A stretch of 35,756 nucleotides of DNA from Marinitenerispora sediminis (GTDB lineage: Bacteria > Actinomycetota > Actinomycetes > Streptosporangiales > Streptosporangiaceae): positions 1-35,756 of the forward strand of contig NZ_QEIO01000047.1 in the NCBI RefSeq assembly GCF_003336425.1, written 5' to 3'. Every line of letters begins with the position of its first letter. Position 1 is the stretch's first letter. Positions 1-7,678 of this stretch are shown piece after piece. Both the position numbers and the translations under genes were made by a program. The notes below the pieces were generated by a model. It had not been told where the DNA came from. It made no database searches and saw nothing but the letters and a program-made list of their open reading frames with translations.

Positions 1-1
1 C

Positions 2-1471
2 CGGGACGCCCACGGCTACCGCGGCCGCCGCGCGCGCTCCGAGCCGGCCGCGGAGGCGCGCCCGACCCCCGTGGACGGGCTCATGGCGCTCGGACGGCCG
101 GTCGAGGACGAGGAGGCCGCGCCGGCGGGCCGCCGGCGCCGCGCGCCCGCGGATCACCTCGACCGCACGCCGGCGGCCGGGCTCGACCTCGGCCCCGGCC
201 CCGAGGAGGCGGAGCCGCCGCGCCGCGGCCGCCGCGCCCGCGGGGCCGAGCAGCCGGAGGACGCGCCGAGCGCGCTGCGGGACGACCGCGACGGCGAGGC
301 GTGGGACGACGAGGAGGACGAGGAGCACGAGCAGGGCCGGGGGCCCCGCCGCGCGGCCGCCGCAGGGCGGGGGCGGCGGGCCCGCCCCGAGCCCGCGGGC
401 CGGCGCGGCGGCGGCCGGCGGGCCACCCGGCGCCGCCGCAAGCGCGGCCGGATGTCGCCCGCTGTCCTCGCCCTGGTGATCGTGCTCATGGCCGGGGCGG
501 GCGGGGGCGGAGCCGTGGCGCTGCGCACCTACGTGTTCCCGCCCGACTTCGATGGCGAGGGCAGCGGCGAGGTGGAGGTCGCCATCGGTTCCGGCGCCAC
601 CGGCACCGACATCGGGGAGACGCTGGAGGAGGCCGGGGTCGTCGCCAGCGTGCGGGCGTTCACCAACGCGATCGACGGGGCGCACGTCGCGCCCGGCACC
701 TACGTGCTGCGCGAGGGGATGAGCGCGGAGGCGGCGATGGAGCTGCTGCTGGACCCCGAGTCGCGGATCGGCATCCGGGTGACGATCCGCGAGGGGCTGC
801 GCGCCAGCCAGATCCTCGCCGAGCTGTCCGAGGCCACCGAGATCCCGCTGGAGGAGTTCGAGGCCGCCTACGCCGACACCGCCGCGCTGGACCTGCCGGC
901 CTACGCGGACAAGGGCCCCGAGGGCTACCTGTTCCCCGACACCTACATGATCGACTCCGGGACGCCCGCCGTGGGCATCCTCAACCAGATGGTGCGGCGC
1001 TACGACGACGCCGCCGCGGAGCTGGAGCTGGAGCGGCGCGCCGAGGAGCTCGGCTACACGCCGAACGAGATCATGGCGGTGGCGGCCATCGTCCAGGCCG
1101 AGTCCGGCGGCGTCGACGACATGGCGAAGATCGCGCGGGTCGTCTACAACCGCCTGGACCAGGGGATGTACCTGAAGATGGACAGCACCTGCTTCTACGC
1201 GCTCGGCGAGTACGGCATCGCGATGAACGCCCAGCAGCAGCAGGCGTGCCGGGACTCCGGGAGCGACTACGAGACGTATTTCCGCGAGGGGCTGCCGGCC
1301 GGGCCGATCGTGAGTCCGGGCGCGGACGCGATCAACGCCGCGCTGGAGCCGGCCGACGGCGCGTGGCTGTTCTTCGTCGCCACCGACCCGGAGAACGGCG
1401 TCACGGAGTTCGCCGAGACGGAGGCGGAGTTCTGGGAGCTGGTGAACAGGTTCAACCAGAGCCAGCAGTAG
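2..1471 (+). CDS. mltG: Endolytic transglycosylase MltG (5' end outside window)
   Basis: Cleaves nascent peptidoglycan glycan strands at the membrane and so ends chain growth. The reading frame is open to the window edge, so the true start may lie upstream; GTG at 71 is the first start visible (466 aa from there). From that start, residues 1-127 are a cytoplasmic Arg/Gly/Ala- and acid-rich low-complexity tail. Residues about 128-155 form one membrane helix, and the YceG domain follows. Family motifs are clear: GYLFPDTYM, AAIVQAESGG with the likely catalytic Glu344, KMDST, and GLPAGPIVSPG. The C-terminus (ends FNQSQQ) is complete. aroE follows about 100 nt downstream, as in many actinobacteria. 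The long tail is typical of actinobacterial MltG. Identity is near certain; the start is not known. Confidence 0.95.
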   Translation, partial: RDAHGYRGRRARSEPAAEARPTPVDGLMALGRPVEDEEAAPAGRRRRAPADHLDRTPAAGLDLGPGPEEAEPPRRGRRARGAEQPEDAPSALRDDRDGEAWDDEEDEEHEQGRGPRRAAAAGRGRRARPEPAGRRGGGRRATRRRRKRGRMSPAVLALVIVLMAGAGGGGAVALRTYVFPPDFDGEGSGEVEVAIGSGATGTDIGETLEEAGVVASVRAFTNAIDGAHVAPGTYVLREGMSAEAAMELLLDPESRIGIRVTIREGLRASQILAELSEATEIPLEEFEAAYADTAALDLPAYADKGPEGYLFPDTYMIDSGTPAVGILNQMVRRYDDAAAELELERRAEELGYTPNEIMAVAAIVQAESGGVDDMAKIARVVYNRLDQGMYLKMDSTCFYALGEYGIAMNAQQQQACRDSGSDYETYFREGLPAGPIVSPGADAINAALEPADGAWLFFVATDPENGVTEFAETEAEFWELVNRFNQSQQ

Positions 1472-1481
1472 CCGGCGGCAG

Positions 1482-1515
1482 GGGTGGGTGCGCCGCAACC
1501 GCGGCGCACCCACCC
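1482..1515 (+). terminator. Hairpin terminator candidate after mltG
   Basis: A perfect 15-bp inverted repeat (1482-1496 with 1501-1515) encloses the 4-nt loop AACC. It starts 11 nt after the mltG stop codon. No T-tract follows, which is common for terminators in very GC-rich actinobacteria. It could also be an mRNA-stabilising structure. Confidence 0.6.
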
Positions 1516-1574
1516 GTGCGCGGAGCCGCCGCCCGGGCAGGCGGTGATCAGCGGGACACGGGGAGGACGGGGAG

Positions 1575-2420
1575 ATGGTCAGGCGCGCCGCGGTGCTGGG
1601 GTCGCCCATCGCGCATTCGCTGTCGCCGGTGCTGCACACGGCGGCCTACGCCGAACTGGGGCTGGCCGCCGAGTGGGAGTACCAGCGCCACGAGTGCGGC
1701 GAGTCGGGGCTGGCGGCCTTCCTGGACGGCTGCGACGCGTCATGGGCCGGGCTCTCACTGACCATGCCGCTGAAGCGCGTGGCGCTCGCGCTGGCCGACA
1801 CGGTCCACGAGCCGGCCGCGGCGGTGGGCGGCGCCAACACCCTCGTGTTCCGCGACGGCCGCCGGCACGCCCACAACACCGACGTGGCCGGCATCGTCGC
1901 GGCGCTGCGTGAGGCGGGGACCACCCGGGTGCGCACCGCGACCGTCATCGGTGCCGGGGCCACCGCGGCCTCAGCGCTGGCCGCGCTGCGCGAACTGGGC
2001 GCCACCGAGCCGCACGCCGTGACCGCGCTCGCGCGCTACCTGGGCCGCACCGCGGAGCTCTCGGCCGCCGCGGAGCGGATGTCAGCCGTGGTCGCCTTCG
2101 CCCCGCTGACCGACATCGAGCGGCACCTGGACGTCGACCTCGTGGTCTCCACGGTGCCGGCCGGCGCCGCCGACCACCTCGCCGACGTGGTGGCCGCCGG
2201 CCGTGCCGCGGTCTTCGACGTCGTGTACGCGCCGTGGCCGACGCCGCTGGCCGCCGCGGCCGCCGGCGCCGGCCGCACCGCGGTCGGCGGGTTCGAGATG
2301 CTGCTGCACCAGGCGGCGGTCCAGGTGGAGCTGATGACCGGTGCCGAGCGGGCCCCGGTCGAGGCGATGCGGGCCGCCGGCCTCGCTGAACTGCGCCGGC
2401 GGGCGGCCGCACCCGCCTGA
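1575..2420 (+). CDS. aroE: Shikimate dehydrogenase
   Basis: NADP-dependent reduction of 3-dehydroshikimate to shikimate in the aromatic amino acid pathway; cytosolic. The protein is 281 aa, normal for the family. The N-terminal substrate domain has SPIAHSLSPVLH and the LTMPLK segment with catalytic Lys67. GANTL and HNTDVAG (catalytic Asp103) follow. The nucleotide-binding loop is VIGAGATAASALAAL, and the C-terminal GGFEMLLHQA motif is present. The ATG at 1575 is preceded by a purine-rich GGGGAGGACGGGGAG that contains a Shine-Dalgarno sequence. It lies downstream of mltG, separated by a strong hairpin. A plain AroE is the best reading over quinate/shikimate paralogues, given the location and the full set of motifs. 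Confidence 0.96.
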   Translation: MVRRAAVLGSPIAHSLSPVLHTAAYAELGLAAEWEYQRHECGESGLAAFLDGCDASWAGLSLTMPLKRVALALADTVHEPAAAVGGANTLVFRDGRRHAHNTDVAGIVAALREAGTTRVRTATVIGAGATAASALAALRELGATEPHAVTALARYLGRTAELSAAAERMSAVVAFAPLTDIERHLDVDLVVSTVPAGAADHLADVVAAGRAAVFDVVYAPWPTPLAAAAAGAGRTAVGGFEMLLHQAAVQVELMTGAERAPVEAMRAAGLAELRRRAAAPA

Positions 2421-2463
2421 GCGGCCGGGCGTCCGGGAATACCCGAACGCTCCGGAAGCTTGA

Positions 2464-2774
2464 TAGAGTGGGTCTCTGACCTGATCCGGTGCTCCGGCAC
2501 CGGACACGTAAGCGGAGGCCGATCCTCCCACCTACCGGGGCGAAACCCGTGTAGGTCCGGTACACGGAACCGAACCGGCGGCACGGCGACTCGTTCACCG
2601 AACGTCGGGATTCGGGCTCGTGGCGCACCGGTTGGCGACCTGGTCGCCGGCCGCGGCGTCCTCCGGTGGATCACCCCGCTTGCACCCGCTGGCGGGGTTT
2701 TGCTTTGCGGTCCCACGGACCCGGGCGGGCCTCCCGGCACACACAGCGACACGACAGAGCTAGGGAGGGGTCCC
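2464..2774 (+). promoter_or_regulatory. infC promoter -10 candidate and structured 5' leader
   Basis: A -10-like TAGAGT lies at 2464-2469, with no good -35 upstream. The roughly 300-nt leader that follows contains a perfect 7-bp hairpin 2486-2503 with a TCCG (UNCG-type) tetraloop. Next comes a 9-bp hairpin with one bulge, 2531-2555. An intrinsic-terminator-like structure sits at 2673-2706, annotated separately. A frame is open through this leader in phase with infC, but it does not resemble IF3, so the leader is read as untranslated. Long structured leaders upstream of infC/rplT are a known control site in other bacteria; which ligand acts here is not visible. Confidence 0.55.
2673..2706 (+). 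terminator. Attenuator-type terminator in the infC leader
   Basis: ACCCCGC (2673-2679) pairs perfectly with GCGGGGT (2692-2698) across a 12-nt loop. A T-rich run, TTTTGCTTT, follows at 2698-2706. This is one of the few hairpins in the window with a proper T-tract, and it lies about 70 nt upstream of the infC start, after the putative promoter. That position suggests premature termination controlling the infC-rpmI-rplT operon. Confidence 0.65.
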
Positions 2775-3380
2775 ATCAGCGCTGAGCCCCGCATCAACGA
2801 CCGTATTCGGGTTCCAGAGGTCCGACTCGTCGGGCCCAACGGCGAGCAGGTCGGCATCGTCCCGGTCGGGGACGCGCTGCGCCTCGCGCAGGAGGCCGAC
2901 CTCGACCTCGTGGAGGTCGCGCCGACCGCCCGCCCGCCGGTCGCCAAGCTGATGGACTACGGCAAGTTCAAGTACGAGTCCGCGGTCAAGGCGCGCGAAT
3001 CGCGCAAGAACCAGTCGAACACGATCATCAAGGAGATCAAGCTCCGTCCGAAGATCGACCCGCACGACTACGAGACCAAGAAGGGTCACGTGGTGCGGTT
3101 CCTCAAGGGCGGCGACAAGGTCAAGGTGACGATCATGTTCCGCGGCCGGGAGCAGTCCCGGCCCGAGCTGGGCTTCCGCTTGCTGCGCCGGCTGGCCGAG
3201 GACGTGCAGGAGCTCGGCCAGGTCGAGTCCCAGGCGAAGCAGGACGGCCGCAACATGGTCATGGTGATCGGCCCGCACAAGCGGCGTTCCGAGCACAAGG
3301 CGGAGGCCCGCGCCGCGGCCGAGGGCAAGACCCGGTCGCGCGAGCCGCGTCCGGCCGCCGGCGCCGAGCAGGGGAGCTGA
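2775..3380 (+). CDS. infC: Translation initiation factor IF-3 with ATC start
   Basis: IF-3 binds the 30S subunit, keeps subunits apart and proofreads start-codon selection. IF3-N begins at [19 protein letters not shown], and IF3-C contains [20 protein letters not shown] and MFRGREQ. The C-terminal tail is basic and Ala-rich. No ATG, GTG or TTG lies at the conserved N-terminus. The only sensible start is ATC at 2775, six nt after the Shine-Dalgarno GGGAGG (2763-2768), giving 201 aa. Use of a non-standard AUU/AUC start on infC is established in other bacteria, where IF-3 represses its own translation by rejecting such codons. A longer start at TTG 2460 would translate the attenuator region and is unlikely. 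First gene of the infC-rpmI-rplT operon. Confidence 0.95.
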   Translation: MSAEPRINDRIRVPEVRLVGPNGEQVGIVPVGDALRLAQEADLDLVEVAPTARPPVAKLMDYGKFKYESAVKARESRKNQSNTIIKEIKLRPKIDPHDYETKKGHVVRFLKGGDKVKVTIMFRGREQSRPELGFRLLRRLAEDVQELGQVESQAKQDGRNMVMVIGPHKRRSEHKAEARAAAEGKTRSREPRPAAGAEQGS

Positions 3381-3684
3381 TCGCCGCCGTCCGCCGACGG
3401 TGCAGGGCACCGCTCGCGGACGGCGCCGACCATGGGTCCCGACGGACATCCGGGCCCCACCCGTCAACGACGAGCGGGGGGATCCCGCGCCGCGGTCGCG
3501 TCCCGCTGGGACGCGACGCGGCACGGGGTTGCCCCCGCACCCGCGTGCGGGGTGGGTGTGCACAGCCGCGCCGTCCCCCGGTGTGGGCGTGTGGACACCA
3601 CCACGCAGCACAGAGCCAGTCAGGTTCCGTGCCGCCGGCCTCGGCGGCACGCCGAGCGAGTAGTTGAAGGAGACGACGGCGACA
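3381..3684 (+). promoter_or_regulatory. infC-rpmI spacer with four perfect hairpins
   Basis: This 304-nt spacer carries a row of inverted repeats. The first is a 9-bp stem 3386-3394/3416-3424 enclosing a perfect 6-bp stem 3398-3412. The second is 9 bp, 3496-3504/3508-3516. The third is 8 bp, 3533-3540/3545-3552. The fourth is 8 bp, 3629-3636/3643-3650, ending 17 nt before the rpmI Shine-Dalgarno. None has a T-tract and no convincing gene is present. Possible roles are an L20 binding site, mRNA processing sites or partial terminators. Confidence 0.5.
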
Positions 3685-3876
3685 ATGCCGAAGAACAAAT
3701 CGCACAGTGGAGCCAGCAAGCGCTTCCGGGTGACCGGCTCCGGCAAGATCATGCGCCGCCGTGCCAACAAGAACCACCTCCTGGAGCACAAGCCGACCAA
3801 GCGCACCCGCCGCCTGACCGGTGATGTCGTGCTGGCCCCGGCCGATGCGAAGAAGATCAGGAAGCTGCTCGGCTAG
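3685..3876 (+). CDS. rpmI: 50S ribosomal protein L35
   Basis: A small basic protein of the large ribosomal subunit. It is 63 aa with the family start [17 protein letters not shown], the central [13 protein letters not shown], and the C-terminal [10 protein letters not shown], so full length. ATG at 3685 matches the conserved N-terminus; the AAGGAG at 3667-3672 is 12 nt upstream, a little far. Second gene of the infC operon. A short hairpin (CCCGCC/GGCGGG, 3894-3908) follows its stop codon in the spacer before rplT. Confidence 0.97.
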   Translation: MPKNKSHSGASKRFRVTGSGKIMRRRANKNHLLEHKPTKRTRRLTGDVVLAPADAKKIRKLLG

Positions 3877-4058
3877 CACGCCGATCCCCGGGGCCCGCCG
3901 CGGGCGGGTCTGATTCGCCGCCCACGGGTGCGCGCGCCCCGAGCGGCGCCGCCGCCCCCCGGCGGGCAAGTTCGTTCCGACCGGCCTCCGGTTCGCCCAA
4001 CCGGAAAGGCCGCCCGGTGGCGCGGACAACGCGCACCGGTTACTCATGAGGAGTCACA

Positions 4059-4436
4059 GTGGCACGCGTGAAGCGGGCTCTCAACGCCAAGAAGAAGCGC
4101 AGGGTCGTCCTCGAGCGCGCCAGCGGGTACCGCGGCCAGCGGTCGCGCCTGTACCGCAAGGCCAAGGAGCAGATGCTCCACTCGATGACCTACGCCTACC
4201 GGGACCGCAAGGACCGCAAGGGCCAGTTCCGTCGGCTGTGGATCCAGCGCATCAACGCCGCCGCCCGCGCCAACGGCCTCACCTACAACCGGTTCATGCA
4301 GGGCCTGAAGGCCGCCGGCATCGAGGTGGACCGCCGCATCCTGGCCGACCTCGCGGTCAGCGACGCGGCCGCGTTCGCGACCCTGGTCGAGACCGCCAAG
4401 AAGGCGCTGCCGGCCCCCGCCCAGTCCGCGGCCTGA
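4059..4436 (+). CDS. rplT: 50S ribosomal protein L20
   Basis: Binds 23S rRNA early in 50S assembly; in other bacteria it also represses its own operon. It is 125 aa with [14 protein letters not shown] at the N-terminus, [18 protein letters not shown], and the conserved [13 protein letters not shown] and [21 protein letters not shown] at 4059 has GAGGAG five nt upstream. A possible long-range stem, AACCGG (3999-4004) with CCGGTT (4036-4041), sits just before this ribosome binding site and could be part of feedback control; that is inference. The next gene starts 14 nt downstream, so co-transcription with the rRNA methyltransferase is likely. Confidence 0.97.
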   Translation: MARVKRALNAKKKRRVVLERASGYRGQRSRLYRKAKEQMLHSMTYAYRDRKDRKGQFRRLWIQRINAAARANGLTYNRFMQGLKAAGIEVDRRILADLAVSDAAAFATLVETAKKALPAPAQSAA

Positions 4437-4450
4437 TCCGGGCGGTCGTG

Positions 4451-5272
4451 ATGGCGGGCCACGAGTTCACCAGCATCCGGTCCCCGAGGATCAAGGGGGC
4501 TCGTCGGCTCGCCAAGCGCGCCTTCCGGCAACGCGAGCGGCGCTTCCTCGCCGAAGGCCCCCAGGCCGTGCGGGAGGCGCTCGCCCGGCCCGGCGTCGTG
4601 CACGAGCTGTACACCACCGCCGAGGCCGCCCAGCGGCACGCCGACCTGGTCACCGCCGCCTCCGCCTCCGGGGTCCCGGTCCACCGGGTCACCCTGGAGG
4701 TCATGGGCGAGCTCGCGCAGACGGTGACCCCCCAGGGGCTGCTCGCCGTCTGCGCGTTCGTCGACGTGCCGCTGTCCGCCCTCTCCGGGGCCCGCCTGGT
4801 GGCGGTGCTGTCGCACGTACGGGATCCCGGCAACGCCGGCACCGTGCTGCGGACCGCCGACGCCGCCGGCGCGGACGCCGTCGTCTTCACCGACGCATCC
4901 GTCGACCCCTACAACGGCAAGTGCGTGCGCGCCTCCGCCGGCAGCCTGTTCCACCTCCCCGTCGTGGTCGGCCCGCGGGTGGCCGAGGTGGTGGCGGCCC
5001 TGCGCCGCGCCGACGCGCGCGTCCTCGCCGCCGACGGCCGCGGCGACCGCGACCTCGACGCCGCCGCTGACGGCGGCGACCTCTCCGGCCCGGTCGCCTG
5101 GATCTTCGGCAACGAGGCGTGGGGCCTCCCGGAGGACACCCTGGCGCTGGCCGACGCCGCGGTGCGCGTCCCCATCTACGGCGGTGCCGAGAGCCTCAAC
5201 CTCGCGACCGCCGCGGCGGTGTGCCTGTACACCACCGCCCGCGAGCAGCGCCGCGCCGCCGTCGCCGGCTAG
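4451..5272 (+). CDS. TrmH/SpoU-family 23S rRNA 2'-O-methyltransferase
   Basis: SAM-dependent RNA ribose methyltransferase of the SPOUT (trefoil knot) class, 273 aa. The N-terminal substrate-binding domain (about 1-110) includes RRFLAEGPQAVREAL. The catalytic domain follows with the three SpoU motifs: DPGNAGTVLRTADAAG, WIFGNEAWGLP, and VPIYGGAESLNLATAAAVCLY. Its position right after rplT is conserved in actinobacteria and suggests a ribosomal substrate. The exact nucleotide cannot be told from sequence; relatives include RlmB and the thiostrepton-resistance methylases. Start is ATG 4451, with GTG 4448 just before it as an alternative. There is no strong Shine-Dalgarno, consistent with coupling to rplT. 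Confidence 0.9.
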   Translation: MAGHEFTSIRSPRIKGARRLAKRAFRQRERRFLAEGPQAVREALARPGVVHELYTTAEAAQRHADLVTAASASGVPVHRVTLEVMGELAQTVTPQGLLAVCAFVDVPLSALSGARLVAVLSHVRDPGNAGTVLRTADAAGADAVVFTDASVDPYNGKCVRASAGSLFHLPVVVGPRVAEVVAALRRADARVLAADGRGDRDLDAAADGGDLSGPVAWIFGNEAWGLPEDTLALADAAVRVPIYGGAESLNLATAAAVCLYTTAREQRRAAVAG

Positions 5273-5325
5273 TGGTCCGGCCCGCCGCCGTGGCCGGGTA
5301 GCCGACGTGCCGTCTCCTGGTCAGC

Positions 5326-5350
5326 GGGACCGTCCGCAGGACCTGGTCCC
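5326..5350. terminator. Weak hairpin in the convergent spacer 5273-5509
   Basis: GGGACC (5326-5331) pairs with GGTCCC (5345-5350) in the 237-nt spacer between the rRNA methyltransferase (+) and the SDR gene (-). It could end transcription from both sides. Nothing else in this spacer looks like a gene. Confidence 0.35.
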
Positions 5351-5509
5351 GGAGCCGGGCGGCGAAGGATCCGGTCCGGCTGCGGCGGGCGATCGTGGTA
5401 CTGAATGTCCGCCCTGGGCCGGACGGTCCCGGACATCACCTCGCTGATGCGGGTCGGCGCGGCGGGGCGTCTGCGCTCTGATCGACGAGGGACGCATCCG
5501 GAGGCCGGG

Positions 5510-6247
5510 TCACCAGGGTACGACCCCGTCGTCGTCGAACAGCTGGCCGGTCGGGCCGTCGTCCGGCAGGGTCGCCAGCCGGATGGCGATCGCCGCGCCC
5601 TGCTCGGGTGTCCGGGTCCCCCTGGATCCGTTGAGGTCGGTGGCCACGTAACCGGGGCAGGCGTTGTTGATCAGGATGCCGGTGCCGCTCAACTCCTTGG
5701 CGTACTGGATGGTGACGGCGTTGAGGTAGGTCTTCGTCGGCGCGTAGGCCCCGCTGGTCCCCCCGAGGTCGACGCCGGGCGCGGTCTGCAGTGTCAGGGA
5801 GCCGACGTGGCTGGACTGGTTGACGATCCGCGGGTGCTCCGAGCGGCGCAGCAGCGGCAGCATCGCGTTGGTGACCCTGATGACGCCGATGACGTTGGTC
5901 TCCACCAGTCGCCGCACGGTCTCAAGGTCCATGGTCGTGGGTTCCTCCGGCCAGCCGCCGGCAGCGCCAGCGTTGTTGACCAGCACGTCGAGCCGGCCCG
6001 TCCGCTCCTCGATCAGTCGGACCGCGGCGGTCACGCTCCCGCCGTCGGTCACGTCCAGGGGCACGCCGAACGCGTCGGCACCAGCCGCGCGCAGCTTGGC
6101 CACGGCATCCTCCCGGCGCCGCCTGTCCCGGGCGCCGACACCGACACTCAGGCCCCGCGCACCCAGCCCGGCCGCGATCTCGTACCCGATTCCCTTGTTC
6201 GCGCCAGTGACCAGCGCGATCGCCTTCTCGCTCACGACGACGAGCAT
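5510..6247 (-). CDS. Short-chain dehydrogenase/reductase (SDR)
   Basis: NAD(P)-dependent oxidoreductase of the classical SDR family; substrate unknown. With the ATG at 6247 it is 245 aa. It has the cofactor loop TGANKGIG (14-21), the LDV element (64-66), and NNAG (91-94). The catalytic set is Ser145/146 in VNQSSHVGS with Tyr168 and Lys172 in YAPTK, and CPGYVATDL lies near the C-terminus. A GTG at 6235 (MSEKAIALVTG) is an equally plausible start, as no clear Shine-Dalgarno decides it. It is divergent from a LysR regulator, with a LysR-type box between them, so it is probably that regulator's target. The pair splits a gene order that is usually continuous, which suggests acquisition by transfer. 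Confidence 0.88.
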   Translation of the reverse strand: MLVVVSEKAIALVTGANKGIGYEIAAGLGARGLSVGVGARDRRRREDAVAKLRAAGADAFGVPLDVTDGGSVTAAVRLIEERTGRLDVLVNNAGAAGGWPEEPTTMDLETVRRLVETNVIGVIRVTNAMLPLLRRSEHPRIVNQSSHVGSLTLQTAPGVDLGGTSGAYAPTKTYLNAVTIQYAKELSGTGILINNACPGYVATDLNGSRGTRTPEQGAAIAIRLATLPDDGPTGQLFDDDGVVPW

Positions 6248-6291
6248 GCCCGCGCCGCGGCCGGGCTCCAACACCATCTCGGTCGTGCGGC

Positions 6292-6308
6292 GATACCCGA
6301 GCGATATC
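6292..6308. promoter_or_regulatory. LysR-type box between SDR and lysR genes
   Basis: GATACCCGAGCGATATC is an inverted repeat, GATA-N9-TATC, and fits the LysR consensus T-N11-A (T6294, A6306). It lies 33 nt before the lysR start and 45 nt before the divergent SDR start, where an autoregulatory and activating site is expected. Confidence 0.55.
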
Positions 6309-6340
6309 GATCTGGCCGCTGCCGTCCTTATCCTGGGCTC

Positions 6341-7180
6341 GTGGAAATACGCGAGCTGCGGTACTTCGTCGCCGTCGCCGAGGAGCTGCACTTCGGCAAG
6401 GCCGCCCAGCGCCTCGGGATAGCCCAGCCGCCGCTGTCCCGCACGATCACCCAGCTCGAACGGCGGCTCGGAACCGCGCTGCTGGAACGCAGCAGCCGCA
6501 GGGTCGCGCTCACCGAGGCCGGAGGCGTGCTGCTGGCCGAAGGGCGCGCGATCCTCAGCGCGGTGACCGCGGCCGAGCGGCGTACCCGACGGGCCGCGGC
6601 AGCGCACCCCAGCCTCGTCCTCGCCGTCAAGTCCGGCACCGCTGGCGAGCTGCTGACGAAACTGCTCGACGCCTACGCCGCGGAACCCGGCGCGGCCACC
6701 GTCGAGCTGCTGCTGTGCGAGGCACACCAGCACCAGCGGCTGCTGCAGGACGGGCAGGCTGACGTGGCTCTGCTCCACCTGCCCTTCGACTCGCCTACCG
6801 GGCTCGACACCGAAACCCTGTACACCGAGGGACAGGTCGCGGTCCTGCCGGCCTCGCATCCGCTCGCCCGCCGCTCCCAGGTCCGGATGGCCGACGTCAC
6901 CACGCTGCCGGAGCTCCCGATAGCCCGCTGGCCCGGTCCCGGCGGCAGCTACCCGGAAGGGCCGGGCGCGGAGGTACGGAACCTGACACAGCTGTTCCAG
7001 CTGATCGCGCTCGGCCGCACCACCGCGGTCATTCCCGAGTCCGCCAGCGCCGACCTGCGCCGTGACCTCGCCGCCGTGCCGGTCCTGGACGCTCCGCCCG
7101 TGACAACGGTGATCGCCTGGCCGCCGCACAGCCGCCTCCGTGCGGTCGCTGACCTGATCCGCGTCGCGACACGTCGTTGA
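6341..7180 (+). CDS. LysR-family transcriptional regulator
   Basis: DNA-binding regulator of 279 aa. The N-terminal winged helix-turn-helix (about 1-60) reads EIRELRYFVAVAEELHFGKA and then PLSRTITQLERRLGTALLER, a textbook LysR start. The effector-binding domain begins near residue 90 (LVLAVKSGTAGELL) and runs to the end, including ALGRTTAVIPES. GTG 6341 is chosen because the HTH begins there; no strong ribosome binding site is seen. The divergent SDR gene and the box at 6292-6308 make that gene the likely target. The inducer cannot be inferred. Confidence 0.93.
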   Translation: MEIRELRYFVAVAEELHFGKAAQRLGIAQPPLSRTITQLERRLGTALLERSSRRVALTEAGGVLLAEGRAILSAVTAAERRTRRAAAAHPSLVLAVKSGTAGELLTKLLDAYAAEPGAATVELLLCEAHQHQRLLQDGQADVALLHLPFDSPTGLDTETLYTEGQVAVLPASHPLARRSQVRMADVTTLPELPIARWPGPGGSYPEGPGAEVRNLTQLFQLIALGRTTAVIPESASADLRRDLAAVPVLDAPPVTTVIAWPPHSRLRAVADLIRVATRR

Positions 7181-7678
7181 ACCCGGACGCGGATGGCGGC
7201 CACCTGCGGCAGCCCCGATCAGGCACCTGGCAGCCCAACGCTCCTGCACCAGCGAGGCGGCGTGCTCGAACGGCTGCGCGTTATGCGTGCGGGGACTGGC
7301 GACCCTTAATGCGGGTAGCCCGGTATCGCCCCTGCTCCGCGCCCTGAATACCGGCCGGCTGCTTACGGAGTGTGGTGGTTCGCCCGGGAATCACCGCAAA
7401 ATGGGGGCAATATCGGGGCGTCGCGGTGTTGCTCGCCTACCCTCAGTTGCCGATACGCTCGAACTCTCACCCTCGGCCGCTCCAGCGGCCCGTCCGGCGG
7501 ACCGCGTGGGACGAGGCGGGGCGAGGTGCGAGGTCAGGCGCGTAGCCAGCCCGAGCAGCGGGTACTGACCTTCGGTGTCATGGTCGTGGCGTGACCGCCT
7601 GGTAACGCTCGGCGCACAACATGGGCGGTTGCGCACTCCAGCGGCGCGGATGTTCATATATGGCTTGGGGAGGCGGTC
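7181..7678. other. Noncoding gap between lysR and histidine kinase
   Basis: Almost 500 nt with no convincing gene on either strand and somewhat lower GC than its surroundings. It holds an 8-bp hairpin with one G-T pair (7374-7381/7388-7395) and a 7-bp hairpin (7475-7490). A weak promoter-like pair, TTGCTC (7429-7434) and TACGCT (7454-7459), has a 19-nt spacer. An unusual CATATATG lies at 7655-7662, just before the kinase ribosome binding site. It may be scar sequence from insertion of the SDR/LysR pair. Confidence 0.5.

Noticed and set aside
2460-2774. N-terminal extension of IF-3 from TTG 2460
   Set aside because: The segment is not IF-3-like and would translate through the hairpins and terminator of the leader.
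7374-7395. Possible tRNA T-arm (GGTTCG and AATC near a stem)
   Set aside because: Loop and stem sizes do not fit a T-arm and no acceptor, D or anticodon arms surround it.
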